Assembly (NCBI RefSeq): GCF_000331245.1
Contig: NZ_ANFZ01000002.1
Span: 10,001 to 74,000, forward strand
Direction: 5' to 3'
Length of the DNA stretch: 64,000 nucleotides
Source of the DNA: Blastomonas sp. AAP53
GTDB taxonomy: Bacteria; Pseudomonadota; Alphaproteobacteria; Sphingomonadales; Sphingomonadaceae
Position numbers and translations under genes: made by a program. Within the stretch, counting starts at the first letter, position 1; each line of letters opens with the position of its first letter. Below the pieces are notes generated by a model. The model did not search any database and was not told the origin of the DNA. It saw nothing but the letters and a program-made list of their open reading frames with translations. Shown here piece by piece: positions 53,590 to 62,024 of the stretch.

Positions 53590-54807
53590 CTAAATCGGCA
53601 TGCCGATCGCCTCCGCGATGTGCTGGTGGACCGCCTGCGGCGCGCTTTCGTTGGCGCCGAGCACGACGTGGAAATCTTCAGGCGCGGTCATCAGGTTCGC
53701 GTAGCCGTGGCTGGCGACGCGATAGTCCTCGGACTGCACCACCTCGGCGGTGGCATCGTACGCCATCTCGCACACGCCGCGATATTCCTCGTCGATCACC
53801 CCGAACGGCGCATAGACGCCGAACTGGCAGCGGGTCTTGCCGACGCCATCGGGGAACAGCCGGAACACCTGCGTGAAATACACCCCCGGCGTCACCGCGC
53901 CGAAGAACACGACCGTGTTGGGGAACAGGTAATGCACCCCGCCATATTCGGTGTCGGGCCAGTCCGCCTCGTCCCTGCCGACCAGATCGCCAATGGTCTT
54001 GTCGGGGAAGCTGATGCGGTGGTGGCGACCGAAGCGTTCGAGCACGGAAATGTCGTTGTAATGCGTCTGGCCGATGGTCGAGGCGTGCAATGCTGCGAAA
54101 TGATAGCCCTCGCCATAGGTATCGAGCGCGAACTTCCAGTTCGATTGCGCATGCAAGATGCCCTTCTTCACCGGCACGGCGCGGTGCAGCTCGATGAGCG
54201 CCAGCTGATCGGCAAACTCGCCGAGATGCGCGGCCGCATCGATCGGTTCGCCCTCGGAAGCGCGCACGAAGATCAGCCCGAGATATTCGCTGCACGGCAG
54301 TTCGAGCAGGTTTCGCGCGCCGATCTCGCAATCGGCAAAGCCCGCCTTGCCCGGCTGACCGATCAGCTTGCCCAGATTGTCGAAGGTCCAGGCGTGAAAC
54401 GGGCAGGACAAGCGCGCCGCCTTGCCGGTAAACGGTTCGGCCTCTTCGACCAGCTTGGCACCGCGATGCGTACACAGGTTGCGGAATGCGCGAACCACCC
54501 CGTCCTTGCCGCGGATCACCAGGATCGAGGGGCCGGCGGCATCGAACACCAGATAATCGCCGGGCTCCGGAATGTCGCCGGTGAGGCCCGCGACCAGAGG
54601 CTGGCCCAGGAACAGGCGCTCGCGCTCCGCCTGGAAGCGCGCCTCATCGATATAGACTGATTTGTGCAGGGGCAGCGGGCCCTCGGCCATGTCGGTGGTG
54701 CTGGCGGCGACATTGGCGACGATCTTGCGGCGGATCTCGTACGCACGCAGCTTGCGCGACGCCGCCCAGTCCGGGGTCAGGCTATCGGATGGATCGCGCT
54801 CGGCCAT
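53590..54807 (-). CDS. Rieske non-heme iron oxygenase alpha subunit 2
   Basis: This is a 405-aa oxygenase started at 54807 (MAERDPSDSL), where the family N-terminus begins. The Rieske ligands are CTH (112-114) and CPFH (135-138). The catalytic block NWKFALDTYGEGYHFAALHAST supplies the iron-binding His pair. It resembles ring-hydroxylating or KshA-like monooxygenases. Substrate unknown. It is clearly different in sequence from alpha subunit 1, so this is not a recent duplication. It is divergent from the VOC gene. Confidence 0.92.
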   Translation of the reverse strand: MAERDPSDSLTPDWAASRKLRAYEIRRKIVANVAASTTDMAEGPLPLHKSVYIDEARFQAERERLFLGQPLVAGLTGDIPEPGDYLVFDAAGPSILVIRGKDGVVRAFRNLCTHRGAKLVEEAEPFTGKAARLSCPFHAWTFDNLGKLIGQPGKAGFADCEIGARNLLELPCSEYLGLIFVRASEGEPIDAAAHLGEFADQLALIELHRAVPVKKGILHAQSNWKFALDTYGEGYHFAALHASTIGQTHYNDISVLERFGRHHRISFPDKTIGDLVGRDEADWPDTEYGGVHYLFPNTVVFFGAVTPGVYFTQVFRLFPDGVGKTRCQFGVYAPFGVIDEEYRGVCEMAYDATAEVVQSEDYRVASHGYANLMTAPEDFHVVLGANESAPQAVHQHIAEAIGMPI

Positions 54808-54907
54808 GCGGGCCCTCCCAAATTGGTCAATGGCAATTTCGCGCACCATGCCAGAAAGCAGGGAGCCAATGACACTATTGGTTTAATCAGTGCAGGAGGA
54901 CGCCGCC

Positions 54908-55459
54908 ATGACCGCTTCGAGCATTTCCGCGATCGGCAGGCCGATGCAGATCGCGTTCGTGCCGGACGATTTCGATGCGGCGCTGGCCCATTGGACGCAG
55001 AGCATGGGCGTGGGGCCGTTCTTTGTCATGCAGAACATCGTGCTCGAGAACGGGCGCTTCATGGGCGCACCATCCGACTGCAAGTTCACCATCGCGCTGG
55101 CGCAATGGGGCGATGTGCAGATCGAGCTGATCCGGCAGGACAATAACGCGCCCTCGATCTATCGCGGCGATTATCGGCCCGCAGATGGCGCGATGCACCA
55201 TGTCTGCCTGCTGACCGACGATATCGCGGGTGCCCGCGCGGCGGTCGAGGCGGGCGGCGGGCTGGTGCTGGTCGAGGGCAAGGTGGGGGCCGATGGCGCG
55301 GTGATCTATGCCGATTGCGGCCCCGCCGAAACGCGTCCCAATGCGGGGGCAATCGTCGAGGTGCTGCAACCGGCGAGCGGCAGCGAGGGGTTTTTCGCGA
55401 TGATTGCCGATGCGGCGAAGGGTTGGGATGGGTCAGAGCCGGTGCGGGTGGTGGGGTGA
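54908..55459 (+). CDS. VOC-fold protein of the catabolic region
   Basis: This 183-aa protein begins at 54908 (MTASSISAIGRPMQIAFVPDDFDAALAHW). Two VOC half-domains are visible: the first ends with IELIRQDN and the second starts GAMHHVCLLTDDIAGAR. His residues near 97-98 and the Glu of IVEVLQ are possible metal ligands. Such proteins act as ring-cleavage dioxygenases, isomerases or methylmalonyl-CoA-epimerase-like enzymes. It is the only plus-strand gene of the catabolic cluster. Confidence 0.85.
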   Translation: MTASSISAIGRPMQIAFVPDDFDAALAHWTQSMGVGPFFVMQNIVLENGRFMGAPSDCKFTIALAQWGDVQIELIRQDNNAPSIYRGDYRPADGAMHHVCLLTDDIAGARAAVEAGGGLVLVEGKVGADGAVIYADCGPAETRPNAGAIVEVLQPASGSEGFFAMIADAAKGWDGSEPVRVVG

Positions 55460-55623
55460 AAAATCCTCCCCGAGCTTGTCTCGGGGAGGGGGACCGCCGA
55501 CCGTAGGTCGGGGGTGGAGGGGAAGCGGGATAGCACATCGATGAGGCGAAGCGCGCACCCGCTACCCCTCCACCACCCGCTACGCGGTCGGTCTCCCTCC
55601 CCCAGCGAGCTGGAGGAGGATTT
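55460..55623. repeat. Long interspersed inverted repeat, family C
   Basis: The left arm (about 55460-55522) starts AAATCCTCCCC and ends GGGGTGGAGGGG. The right arm (about 55564-55623) starts ACCCCTCCACC and ends GGAGGAGGATTT. The outer ends are complementary over tens of bases with mismatches and short inner hairpins. The full 168-base gap between the VOC and LuxR genes consists of this element. Confidence 0.8.
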
Positions 55624-55627
55624 TTCC

Positions 55628-56443
55628 TCAATCACTCGCGCCCAAGTATCCCAGTTGCCCGGCCTTGAAGATCGTCTGGCTGCGGTTGACCGCGTCCAGC
55701 TTCTCGCCTGCGCGGTGGATGTGGTAGCGGATGGTGGCGTGGCTGCGGTCGAGGATCATGCTGATTTCCTTGTCGGTCTTGCCGATCGCCGCCCAGCGCA
55801 GGCATTCGACCTCGCGCTTCGACAGCATGCAGTCCGCCGGAATTCGCCGCTTGGTGCGCATGACGGTGACATAGCCAGCGATGAACCGCCGCGTCATCGC
55901 GGCCATCAGGTCTGCGTGCTTCTCGAAGGCTTCGGACAGGTCGGTGAGGCTCTTGTCGAGCGGGGTGAAGCTCACCGCCGAGATCTGGCCGAAGGGCAGG
56001 TGCACCGGCACCACGATCGCGGCATGGACCAGCGAGCGCTTGCGGAAATCGGTGAGGTCCATCTCCTCGAGATATTCGTTGCGCCAGCGCCCGAACATGC
56101 CGTGTTCGTTGCACCAGAAGGGCTCGCTCTCGTAGCGGCAGGCGCGCGGCAGCGGCGAGTTGAGCGCCAGACGGGTGTCCTCCCACCAGCGCTCGCCATC
56201 GGCCATCCAGCCGAAGATCTCACCGTTGATGATCGCACCATCGGCATCGACCATCGGCTCCTTGGACGAGATGTCGTCGCAGGCGGCAACGCGAAAACCA
56301 CGCGTCTGCGACATCTCGTGCAGCGCCACCGCCGCATCGTGGATGTCCTCGATCCGGCGGATGGTCACGCGCTGCGCTAGCGTGTTGACCGGGTTGTTGC
56401 GCCCCTCGGCGTTCTCGGTGAAATGACGTGGTGCCTCGATCAT
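55628..56443 (-). CDS. LuxR-family regulator of the catabolic region
   Basis: This is a 271-aa regulator starting at 56443 (MIEAPRHFTENA). Residues about 20-190 look like an autoinducer-binding-type sensory domain (GFRVAACDDISSKEP, FGQISAVSFTP). The C-terminal HTH (about 205-265) has LSKREVECLRWAAIGKTDKEISMILDRSHATIRYHIHRAGEKL. No luxI gene is visible, so it may be an orphan LuxR sensing a plant, lipid or pathway metabolite. It lies between the two catabolic arms. Confidence 0.9.
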   Translation of the reverse strand: MIEAPRHFTENAEGRNNPVNTLAQRVTIRRIEDIHDAAVALHEMSQTRGFRVAACDDISSKEPMVDADGAIINGEIFGWMADGERWWEDTRLALNSPLPRACRYESEPFWCNEHGMFGRWRNEYLEEMDLTDFRKRSLVHAAIVVPVHLPFGQISAVSFTPLDKSLTDLSEAFEKHADLMAAMTRRFIAGYVTVMRTKRRIPADCMLSKREVECLRWAAIGKTDKEISMILDRSHATIRYHIHRAGEKLDAVNRSQTIFKAGQLGYLGASD

Positions 56444-56539
56444 GGTTTTCCCTCTGATTCGATCCTGCTCTCCGTTGCGCAAGCGTATGCCGGACCGGGC
56501 CATAACGCTACGGAATGTTGAGACCGTCGCGCTGTTGAT

Positions 56540-57451
56540 TCACTCCGTCGTGCGCGCCGCCTTGTCCTTGTCGTTCGCCCCGCGAATCATCGCCGCCATG
56601 TCCGCCCATTGCTGGTCATCCATGCGCGACAGGCTCTGGTAGAAATTGCCCGAATTGGCCTGATAGCCCGCGCCGTCGATGGCGATGGTCTGGCCGTTGA
56701 TATAGTCCGCGCCGCGCCCCATCAGCAGCACCGCAAGGTTGGCGAGTTCGTGCATTTCGCCCACCCGGCCCATCGGATTGCTGCGGTCGGCATTCTGCCC
56801 CTGCAGCCCCTGCGCGTTGCCGGGCGACAGCCGCTCGGTCATGCCCTTGGTGGGGAAGGTGCCCGGCGCGATCGCGTTGAAGCGCAGCCCATAGCGGCCC
56901 CATTCGGTGGCAAGGCTTTGCGTCATGACGTTGATCCCCGCCTTCGACATCGCCGACGGTACGGTGAACGGCCCGCCATTCCACACCCAGGTGGTGAGGA
57001 TCGCCAGGAAGTTGCCGCGAATCTGCTCGGCAATCATCCGCTTGCCGATATTGTGGGTGATGTAGAAGGTACCGCGAAACACGATGTCCGAAATGGCGTT
57101 GAAGCCATTGACGCTGAGGTCCTCGGTGCGGCTGACGAAATTGCCCGCCGCATTGTTGACGAGGCCCGTCAGCGGCCCGTGCTGGCTCCAGATCGCATCC
57201 ACCATCGCATCGATCGCTTGCGGGTTGCGGATATCGCACGCGTGCGCGCCCACCGTCCCGCCTTGCCGGGTCATCAGTTCGTCTGCGGTCGCCTCGAGCA
57301 CCGCGCCGCGCCGCCCGCAGATATGCACCTCGGCCCCCAAATACGCGAACGCTTCGGCCATCACCTTGCCCAGCCCGGTACCGCCCCCGGTTACCAGGAT
57401 TCGCTCGCCCGCCATCAGGCCGGGGCGGTACATGATCTGGGTGATATCCAT
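56540..57451 (-). CDS. SDR oxidoreductase 2 (2,4-dienoyl-CoA reductase-like)
   Basis: This is a 303-aa SDR starting at 57451 (MDITQIMYRPGL). The cofactor site VTGGGTGLGKVMAEAF and NNAAGNFVSRTEDLS are typical of dienoyl/trans-enoyl-CoA reductases. The usual active-site Tyr is replaced in PSAMSKAG, which is normal for part of that family. The GGPFTVPS stretch precedes it. A CoA-thioester substrate is likely. It is separated from the acyl-CoA dehydrogenase gene by a repeat-containing gap. Confidence 0.88.
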   Translation of the reverse strand: MDITQIMYRPGLMAGERILVTGGGTGLGKVMAEAFAYLGAEVHICGRRGAVLEATADELMTRQGGTVGAHACDIRNPQAIDAMVDAIWSQHGPLTGLVNNAAGNFVSRTEDLSVNGFNAISDIVFRGTFYITHNIGKRMIAEQIRGNFLAILTTWVWNGGPFTVPSAMSKAGINVMTQSLATEWGRYGLRFNAIAPGTFPTKGMTERLSPGNAQGLQGQNADRSNPMGRVGEMHELANLAVLLMGRGADYINGQTIAIDGAGYQANSGNFYQSLSRMDDQQWADMAAMIRGANDKDKAARTTE

Positions 57452-57490
57452 CGGGCTCTCTCCTAGGTTGTTATTGTCCTTCACCCACAT

Positions 57491-57570
57491 CCGCTCAGCC
57501 TGAGCTTGTCGAAGGCCTCGCTATGAGGTCGGCGGGAGCGCGGGGCCTTTGACAGGCTCAGGCTGAGCGG
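57491..57570. repeat. Interspersed inverted repeat, family D
   Basis: The left arm CGCTCAGCCTGAGCTTGTCGAAGGCC and right arm GGCCTTTGACAGGCTCAGGCTGAGCG are nearly perfect complements around a GC-rich loop. It is in the gap between the SDR and acyl-CoA dehydrogenase genes. Confidence 0.85.
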
Positions 57571-57607
57571 GGGGTGTCTGGCGAATGTGCCACGCCAGGT
57601 TTCAGGA

Positions 57608-58816
57608 TCAAAGCCCCAGCACGGTCTTGGCGATGATGTTCTTCTGCACCTCGTCCGACCCGCCGAAGATAGTCCAGGCGCGCGAATTGAGGTAGCGGCC
57701 GGCCGCCATCTGCGCTTCGACGCTCTCGACCGGCTCGGGGGCCTCGTTGCCGTAAAGCGGGCGCTCGGCCGGCAGCTGCAGGCCGGACAGCCCGTGAATT
57801 TCCATCGCCAGCGTGTCGAGTTCCTGGCGCAGATTGGCGGAGAACAGCTTGACCAGCGAGGTCTGCGGTCCCGGTGGGCGGCCCTTGGCGATTTCGGCCA
57901 GGATGCGCAGTTCGCTGATCTCGAAGGCGCGCGCGCGTAGGCGCAGCGAGGCGAGCTTGCGCGCGATCACGGGATCGTGCGCCATCGCGCCATTGGTGCC
58001 GCTGGGCACGCCGCTCGCGGTGATCATCAGCCGGTCGATATCGACCAGCAATTTGGGCGCGAAGCACGATCCGCCGCGTTCGTTTTCCAGCAGGAACTTG
58101 GCGATGGTCCAGCCCTGGCCTTCCTCGCCGATGCGGTTGCTGGCATGGCTTCGGGCATCGTCGAGGAACACCTGGTTGACCTCGTGATCGCCCGCCATGG
58201 TGATGATCGGGGTGACGGTGACACCCGGCTGATCCATCGGCACCAGCAGGAAGGTGATGCCGCGCTGAGCCGAAACCTCCGGATCGGTGCGTACCAGGCA
58301 GAACATCCAGTTGGCATAATGCGCGTGCGTGGTCCAGATTTTCGAGCCGTTGATGCGGTAGCTATCGCCTTCCAGCGCCGCGCGGGTCTTGAGGCTGGCA
58401 AGGTCAGAGCCCGAGCCCGGCTCGGAATAGCCCTGGCACCAGTAATCCTGGGCGCTCAGGATGCGCGGCAGAAACCGCGCCTTCTGCTCAGGCGTGCCGA
58501 AGCGGCAGATCACCGGGCCGACCAGCTTCAGCCCCAGCACCGCCAGCCCCGGCGCGCCTGCGATCGCGCATTCCTTCTCGAAGATATAGCGTTGCACCGG
58601 GGTCCAGCCGGTGCCGCCATCCTCGACCGGCCAGTGCACCGCCAGCCAGCCTTTCTCATGCAGGATGCGCTGCCATTCCAGCCCGATATCGGGCTCGACG
58701 AACACGCCCGGCGTGCGCCGCGCGCCCTCGATCAGCCGATCATTGAGGTGCGATTTCAGGAAGCTGCGGACCTCGGTCTGGAAGGCCAGTTCGTCGGGGG
58801 TGAAATCCATGTCCAT
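57608..58816 (-). CDS. Acyl-CoA dehydrogenase 1
   Basis: This 402-aa flavoprotein has an N-terminal helical domain (MDMDFTPDELAFQTEVRSFL), a middle beta domain with WCQGYSEPGSGSDLASLKTRA and INGSKIWTTHAHYANWMFCLVRT, and a C-terminal helical domain with FSANLRQELDTLAMEIHGLSG and a final GGSDEVQKNIIAKTVLGL. All major FAD- and substrate-binding blocks are present. It may pair with acyl-CoA dehydrogenase 2 (62021) as an alpha/beta heteromer, as in steroid side-chain degradation (inference). It is the last gene of the minus-strand operon. Confidence 0.94.
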   Translation of the reverse strand: MDMDFTPDELAFQTEVRSFLKSHLNDRLIEGARRTPGVFVEPDIGLEWQRILHEKGWLAVHWPVEDGGTGWTPVQRYIFEKECAIAGAPGLAVLGLKLVGPVICRFGTPEQKARFLPRILSAQDYWCQGYSEPGSGSDLASLKTRAALEGDSYRINGSKIWTTHAHYANWMFCLVRTDPEVSAQRGITFLLVPMDQPGVTVTPIITMAGDHEVNQVFLDDARSHASNRIGEEGQGWTIAKFLLENERGGSCFAPKLLVDIDRLMITASGVPSGTNGAMAHDPVIARKLASLRLRARAFEISELRILAEIAKGRPPGPQTSLVKLFSANLRQELDTLAMEIHGLSGLQLPAERPLYGNEAPEPVESVEAQMAAGRYLNSRAWTIFGGSDEVQKNIIAKTVLGL

Positions 58817-58819
58817 GCG

Positions 58820-59569
58820 TCAAATCCCGCCATGTCCGGTCGCCCAGAGGATGCTGCGGCGCAACAGTTCGTAGTAGATGGGGTAGTTCCACGCGCATTT
58901 TTCAGGATGCGGGTAGAAATCTGCCATGCCCGGCAGGTCATAATGCCCGCGGCAATGGCCCAGCGTGTTGTACAGAATGCCGCCGTCACCGATCGCGCGG
59001 GTGTAGATCACCGGCACCACCGTCTCGGGCCAGTCGGCATCGACAAAGCCGGTCGCCTCGCCCGCAAAGCGCGTCTGCGCCAGTGTGCGGATGTCGCTCA
59101 CCTGTTTCATCAGGTACAGCTCGTCGATCACATCGAAATCTTTGAGCCCGCGCGTCACGTCATGGTCGGCGTCGACGATTTGAACCGTGAACGGCGCGCC
59201 GATCGGCGGGTGCGCCTTGAACTGGGTGCCCAGCATCTGCATCACATCGGGCCGCTCCTCGGGGCTGTCGACGCCAGCCTCGGTAAAACGCAGGATCGAG
59301 TTGGTGCCGTGCAGCGCCAGCCAGCGCCCGCCCTTTTCCAGAAATGCCTCGATCGCCCGAACCTCAGCCGCACACGGCATCAGGTCACAGGTATAGGTGA
59401 CGAGGAACCGGCATGCGGGCAGGCGGTCGGCCACGCCGCCATAGTCATGCGCCACCGTTGTGCGGATGTTGTCATGCTCGGCGAGCAGTTTGAGCACCTC
59501 GAGCCGGGCAAAGTCGATATCGTGATATTTGCCCGCCGCGACGAAATGCGCATCGATCCGTTCAGCCAT
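58820..59569 (-). CDS. ThuA-domain protein
   Basis: This 249-aa protein has the ThuA/trehalose-utilisation (class I glutamine amidotransferase-like) fold: DYGGVADRLPACRFLVTYTCDLMP, FLEKGGRWLALHGTNSILRF, and MVGDDHDVT-like IVDADHDVTRGLKDF, with VIYTRAIGDGGILYNTLGH near the end. It lies three bases from the acyl-CoA dehydrogenase start and is probably part of the same operon. The presence of ThuA in a CoA-type pathway is unusual; its reaction is unknown. Confidence 0.85.
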   Translation of the reverse strand: MAERIDAHFVAAGKYHDIDFARLEVLKLLAEHDNIRTTVAHDYGGVADRLPACRFLVTYTCDLMPCAAEVRAIEAFLEKGGRWLALHGTNSILRFTEAGVDSPEERPDVMQMLGTQFKAHPPIGAPFTVQIVDADHDVTRGLKDFDVIDELYLMKQVSDIRTLAQTRFAGEATGFVDADWPETVVPVIYTRAIGDGGILYNTLGHCRGHYDLPGMADFYPHPEKCAWNYPIYYELLRRSILWATGHGGI

Positions 59570-59584
59570 GCCGTGTTCTGCCCC

Positions 59585-60355
59585 TCAGCTGCGGAAATGG
59601 CCACCGCCATCGACGGTAAAATCGACCCCGGTGGTGAAGCTGGCCTGATCGGACAGCAGGAAGACGATGGCGTTGACCACTTCGTCCGCTTCGCCGACGC
59701 GGCCCATCGGGTGGTTGGCGGCGAACATCGCCTCGACCTCCTGCGCGGTGCCGGGCAACGCCTCGAGATAGCGTTCGAACATCGGCGTGCGGATCGCGCC
59801 GGGGTGCACGGTGTTGGCGCGGATGAGAAGGCCCTTTTCGGCACAATCGAGCGCGATGGTCTTGGTGAGCGCAGTGACCGCCGCCTTGGAGGCGCAATAG
59901 GCGGCAAAGCCCGATCCGACGCGCAAAGCCAGCATCGAGCCGATGTTGACGATCGCACCGGGTTCACCCGAGTCCGCGATCGCGGGAATCGCCGCGCGGC
60001 AGCCGTTGAAGGTACCGCCCAGGTTGATGTCGATGGTGCGGCTCCAGCTGTCGAGATCGACATCGGGCACCGCGCCGGGCTCCGAAATGCCTGCCACGTT
60101 GACGAGGTGGGTGAGCTTGCCGAAGGTCGCCTGCGCGGCCTCGACCGCAGCCTGCCACTGCGCCAGATCACGCACATCGAGCGACACTGCCATCGCGCGC
60201 TCGCCGAGTTCCGACGCCAGCGCCTTGGCCTTGTCGAACTGGATATCACCCAGCACCACGCTGCCGCCCTCGGCGACGATGCGCCGCCCGGTCGCCCCGC
60301 CGATGCCTTCCGCCCCGCCAGAAATCAGTGCGACCTTGCCTTGCATCAATCCCAT
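59585..60355 (-). CDS. SDR oxidoreductase 3 (hydroxysteroid dehydrogenase-like)
   Basis: This is a 256-aa classical SDR: GKVALISGGAEGIGGATGRRI as cofactor site, VNVAGISEPGAVP, INLGGTFNGCRAAIP, NIGSMLALRVGSGF and active-site YCASKAAV (Tyr and Lys). The end GGGHFRS resembles the last strand of 3-oxoacyl reductases and hydroxysteroid dehydrogenases. Likely oxidises or reduces a ring hydroxyl or a 3-hydroxyacyl intermediate. It is 3 bases from the thiolase-like gene. Confidence 0.92.
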   Translation of the reverse strand: MGLMQGKVALISGGAEGIGGATGRRIVAEGGSVVLGDIQFDKAKALASELGERAMAVSLDVRDLAQWQAAVEAAQATFGKLTHLVNVAGISEPGAVPDVDLDSWSRTIDINLGGTFNGCRAAIPAIADSGEPGAIVNIGSMLALRVGSGFAAYCASKAAVTALTKTIALDCAEKGLLIRANTVHPGAIRTPMFERYLEALPGTAQEVEAMFAANHPMGRVGEADEVVNAIVFLLSDQASFTTGVDFTVDGGGHFRS

Positions 60356-60358
60356 GGT

Positions 60359-61504
60359 TCAGCGCTCCAATATTGCGACGGCGGACAGGCCGGGTGCGCC
60401 ATAGACATGGCTATAGGCGGTCTTCGGATTGCCCGGGACTTGCCGCTCGCCGCCGCGTCCGCGCAGCTGCACGGTGTTTTCATAGACCTGCCGCAGACCC
60501 GATGCGCCGATCGGCTCGCCGCACGCCAGGCAGCCGCCATCGGTGTTGACTGGAAGCTTTCCGTTCAGCTCGGTGCGGCCTTCGGCGAGCCATTGCTCCT
60601 GCTCGCCATCCGCGCAGAAGCCGTTCTCGGCCATGTGCATGATTTCCGCACCCGATTCGGTGTCCTGCAACTGCGCAACATCGATGTCCTCGGGGCCGAT
60701 GCCCGCCGCCTCGTATGCCGCTTGGCTCGCGAGTTCGGTCGGCTTGCCGCCGCGCTCGACGCTGATCGCGGGCGCGAACACCTCGAACGATCCGGGCGGG
60801 CGGGTGCGCACCGCGATGCTGGCGATTGTCACCCCGTCCGCGCCGAGTTCACGCGCCTTCTTCTCCGACGCGATGATCAGCGCGACCGCGCCTTCGGCGG
60901 GTGAGCAGAACATGTATTTGGTCAGCGGATCGTTGACCATCGGTGCGTTGAGGATGGTATCGAGATCGACCGGCGAGCGCCGCCAGGCGTGCTCGCACAA
61001 GGTGCCGTTGCGGAACGCCTTTTCGGCGACCATGCCCAAGGTCCGGCGGCTGATGCCGTGCAATTGCATGTACCGCTGGATCTTCATCGCGAAGAACTGC
61101 GTGGTCAGCATCATGCCGGTTTCGCCATACCATTCGGGCAGGCCCCAGTCGCCCGGCTTGGCGTTGAATGCGCCGCGCGGGTGCTTGTCGAAGCCGACCG
61201 CGAGCGCGATGTCGCACTGGCCCGACGCGACCGCGTTGCGCGCCGATGCCAGCGCGCTGCCGCCGGTGGCGCAGCCGTTCGAGACGTTGATGAACGGCAG
61301 GCCGGTGAGCCCCAGTTCGTTGACCATGATATCGGCATTGCCCGCGCCTTCGGACCCGCCATAGGCGCATTCGATATCGGTCCATTCGAGCCCTGCGTCG
61401 GAGAGCGCCTGGCGCACCGCGAACACCCCCTGATCGCGGCCTGTGCGGCTATCGGTCCGCCCGAACGGGTGGATGCCTGCGCCTATGATCTGGACGGTGG
61501 TCAT
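60359..61504 (-). CDS. Thiolase-like / lipid-transfer-protein aldolase subunit
   Basis: This is a 381-aa protein starting at 61504 (MTTVQIIGAGIHPFGR). The nucleophile Cys78 sits in INVSNGCATGGSAL. Near the C-terminus the motif reads NTDGGCLACGEPIGASGLRQV, with GEP in place of the GHP of true thiolases. This is a mark of thiolase-like proteins in terpenoid/steroid catabolism (DitF/Ltp2 group) that act with an OB-fold partner as retro-aldolases. The partner gene is next upstream. Activity is inferred from family and context. Confidence 0.88.
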   Translation of the reverse strand: MTTVQIIGAGIHPFGRTDSRTGRDQGVFAVRQALSDAGLEWTDIECAYGGSEGAGNADIMVNELGLTGLPFINVSNGCATGGSALASARNAVASGQCDIALAVGFDKHPRGAFNAKPGDWGLPEWYGETGMMLTTQFFAMKIQRYMQLHGISRRTLGMVAEKAFRNGTLCEHAWRRSPVDLDTILNAPMVNDPLTKYMFCSPAEGAVALIIASEKKARELGADGVTIASIAVRTRPPGSFEVFAPAISVERGGKPTELASQAAYEAAGIGPEDIDVAQLQDTESGAEIMHMAENGFCADGEQEQWLAEGRTELNGKLPVNTDGGCLACGEPIGASGLRQVYENTVQLRGRGGERQVPGNPKTAYSHVYGAPGLSAVAILER

Positions 61505-61529
61505 GGGTTTAGGCCTTTCAAAGCCAAAC

Positions 61530-61618
61530 TTCCCCGAGCTCCCGAGCGAAGTCGAGGGACGCGCGCGCTTAGGCTCGAAAATACGTCCCTCGACTTCGCT
61601 CGGGACAAACGGGAAGGG
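61530..61618. repeat. Interspersed inverted repeat, family A, copy 3
   Basis: The left arm CTCCCGAGCGAAGTCGAGGGAC (around 61539-61560) and right arm GTCCCTCGACTTCGCTCGGGAC (around 61585-61606) are perfect over the core, with ACAAACGGGAAGGGGG flanks. Same family as 23609-23697 and 51920-52058. It lies in the gap between the OB-fold and thiolase-like genes. Confidence 0.85.
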
Positions 61619-61628
61619 GGTGATTTGA

Positions 61629-62024
61629 TCATGATGGAACAGGCCTGAACGCAAACGTGCTCCGGCCCGGCGCAAACTCGATCAGCACCAGCTCCATCGC
61701 CATCCCTAGCTTCAGATCGGCCAGGACCGCCCCCTCGATCCGCGTCTCGACGATCACCTGGCCTGGCAACTCGACATAGCCGATGAGGAACGGCGTGAAC
61801 GCTTCAGGTCCGGCATAAGGCGGCGACTTGGGGCGGAAATCCTGGCTGGTCCATGACCACAAGGTGCCCGTCCGCGACAGAGGTACAGCCTCGAAATGCT
61901 GCGCAGCATCGCCCTGCGGCATCGGGAAGACGATCTCGCTGGTGATCCGGTGCTGGCCGCCGATCAGGCGCGGCTCGGCTTCGTCAGTCCACAGCCCTTC
62001 GGCGACCGGAATGGCGATGCTCAT
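61629..62024 (-). CDS. OB-fold protein (DUF35/ChsH2-like), zinc ribbon missing
   Basis: This is a 131-aa protein starting at 62024 (MSIAIPVAEGLWT). The OB-fold part is typical of the DUF35 acyl-CoA-associated family: GTLWSWTSQDFRPKSPPYAGPEAFTPFLIGYVELPGQVIVETRIEG and MAMELVLIEFA. The N-terminal region lacks the Cys pairs of the usual rubredoxin-like zinc ribbon. It overlaps the acyl-CoA dehydrogenase 2 stop by 4 bases. With the thiolase-like protein it would form an aldolase-type complex (inference). Confidence 0.85.
   Translation of the reverse strand: MSIAIPVAEGLWTDEAEPRLIGGQHRITSEIVFPMPQGDAAQHFEAVPLSRTGTLWSWTSQDFRPKSPPYAGPEAFTPFLIGYVELPGQVIVETRIEGAVLADLKLGMAMELVLIEFAPGRSTFAFRPVPS

Noticed and set aside
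57977-60904. 975-codon plus-strand frame across the acyl-CoA dehydrogenase, ThuA, SDR and thiolase-like genes
   Set aside because: It spans four well-supported minus-strand genes. The composition is that of antisense GC-rich DNA.
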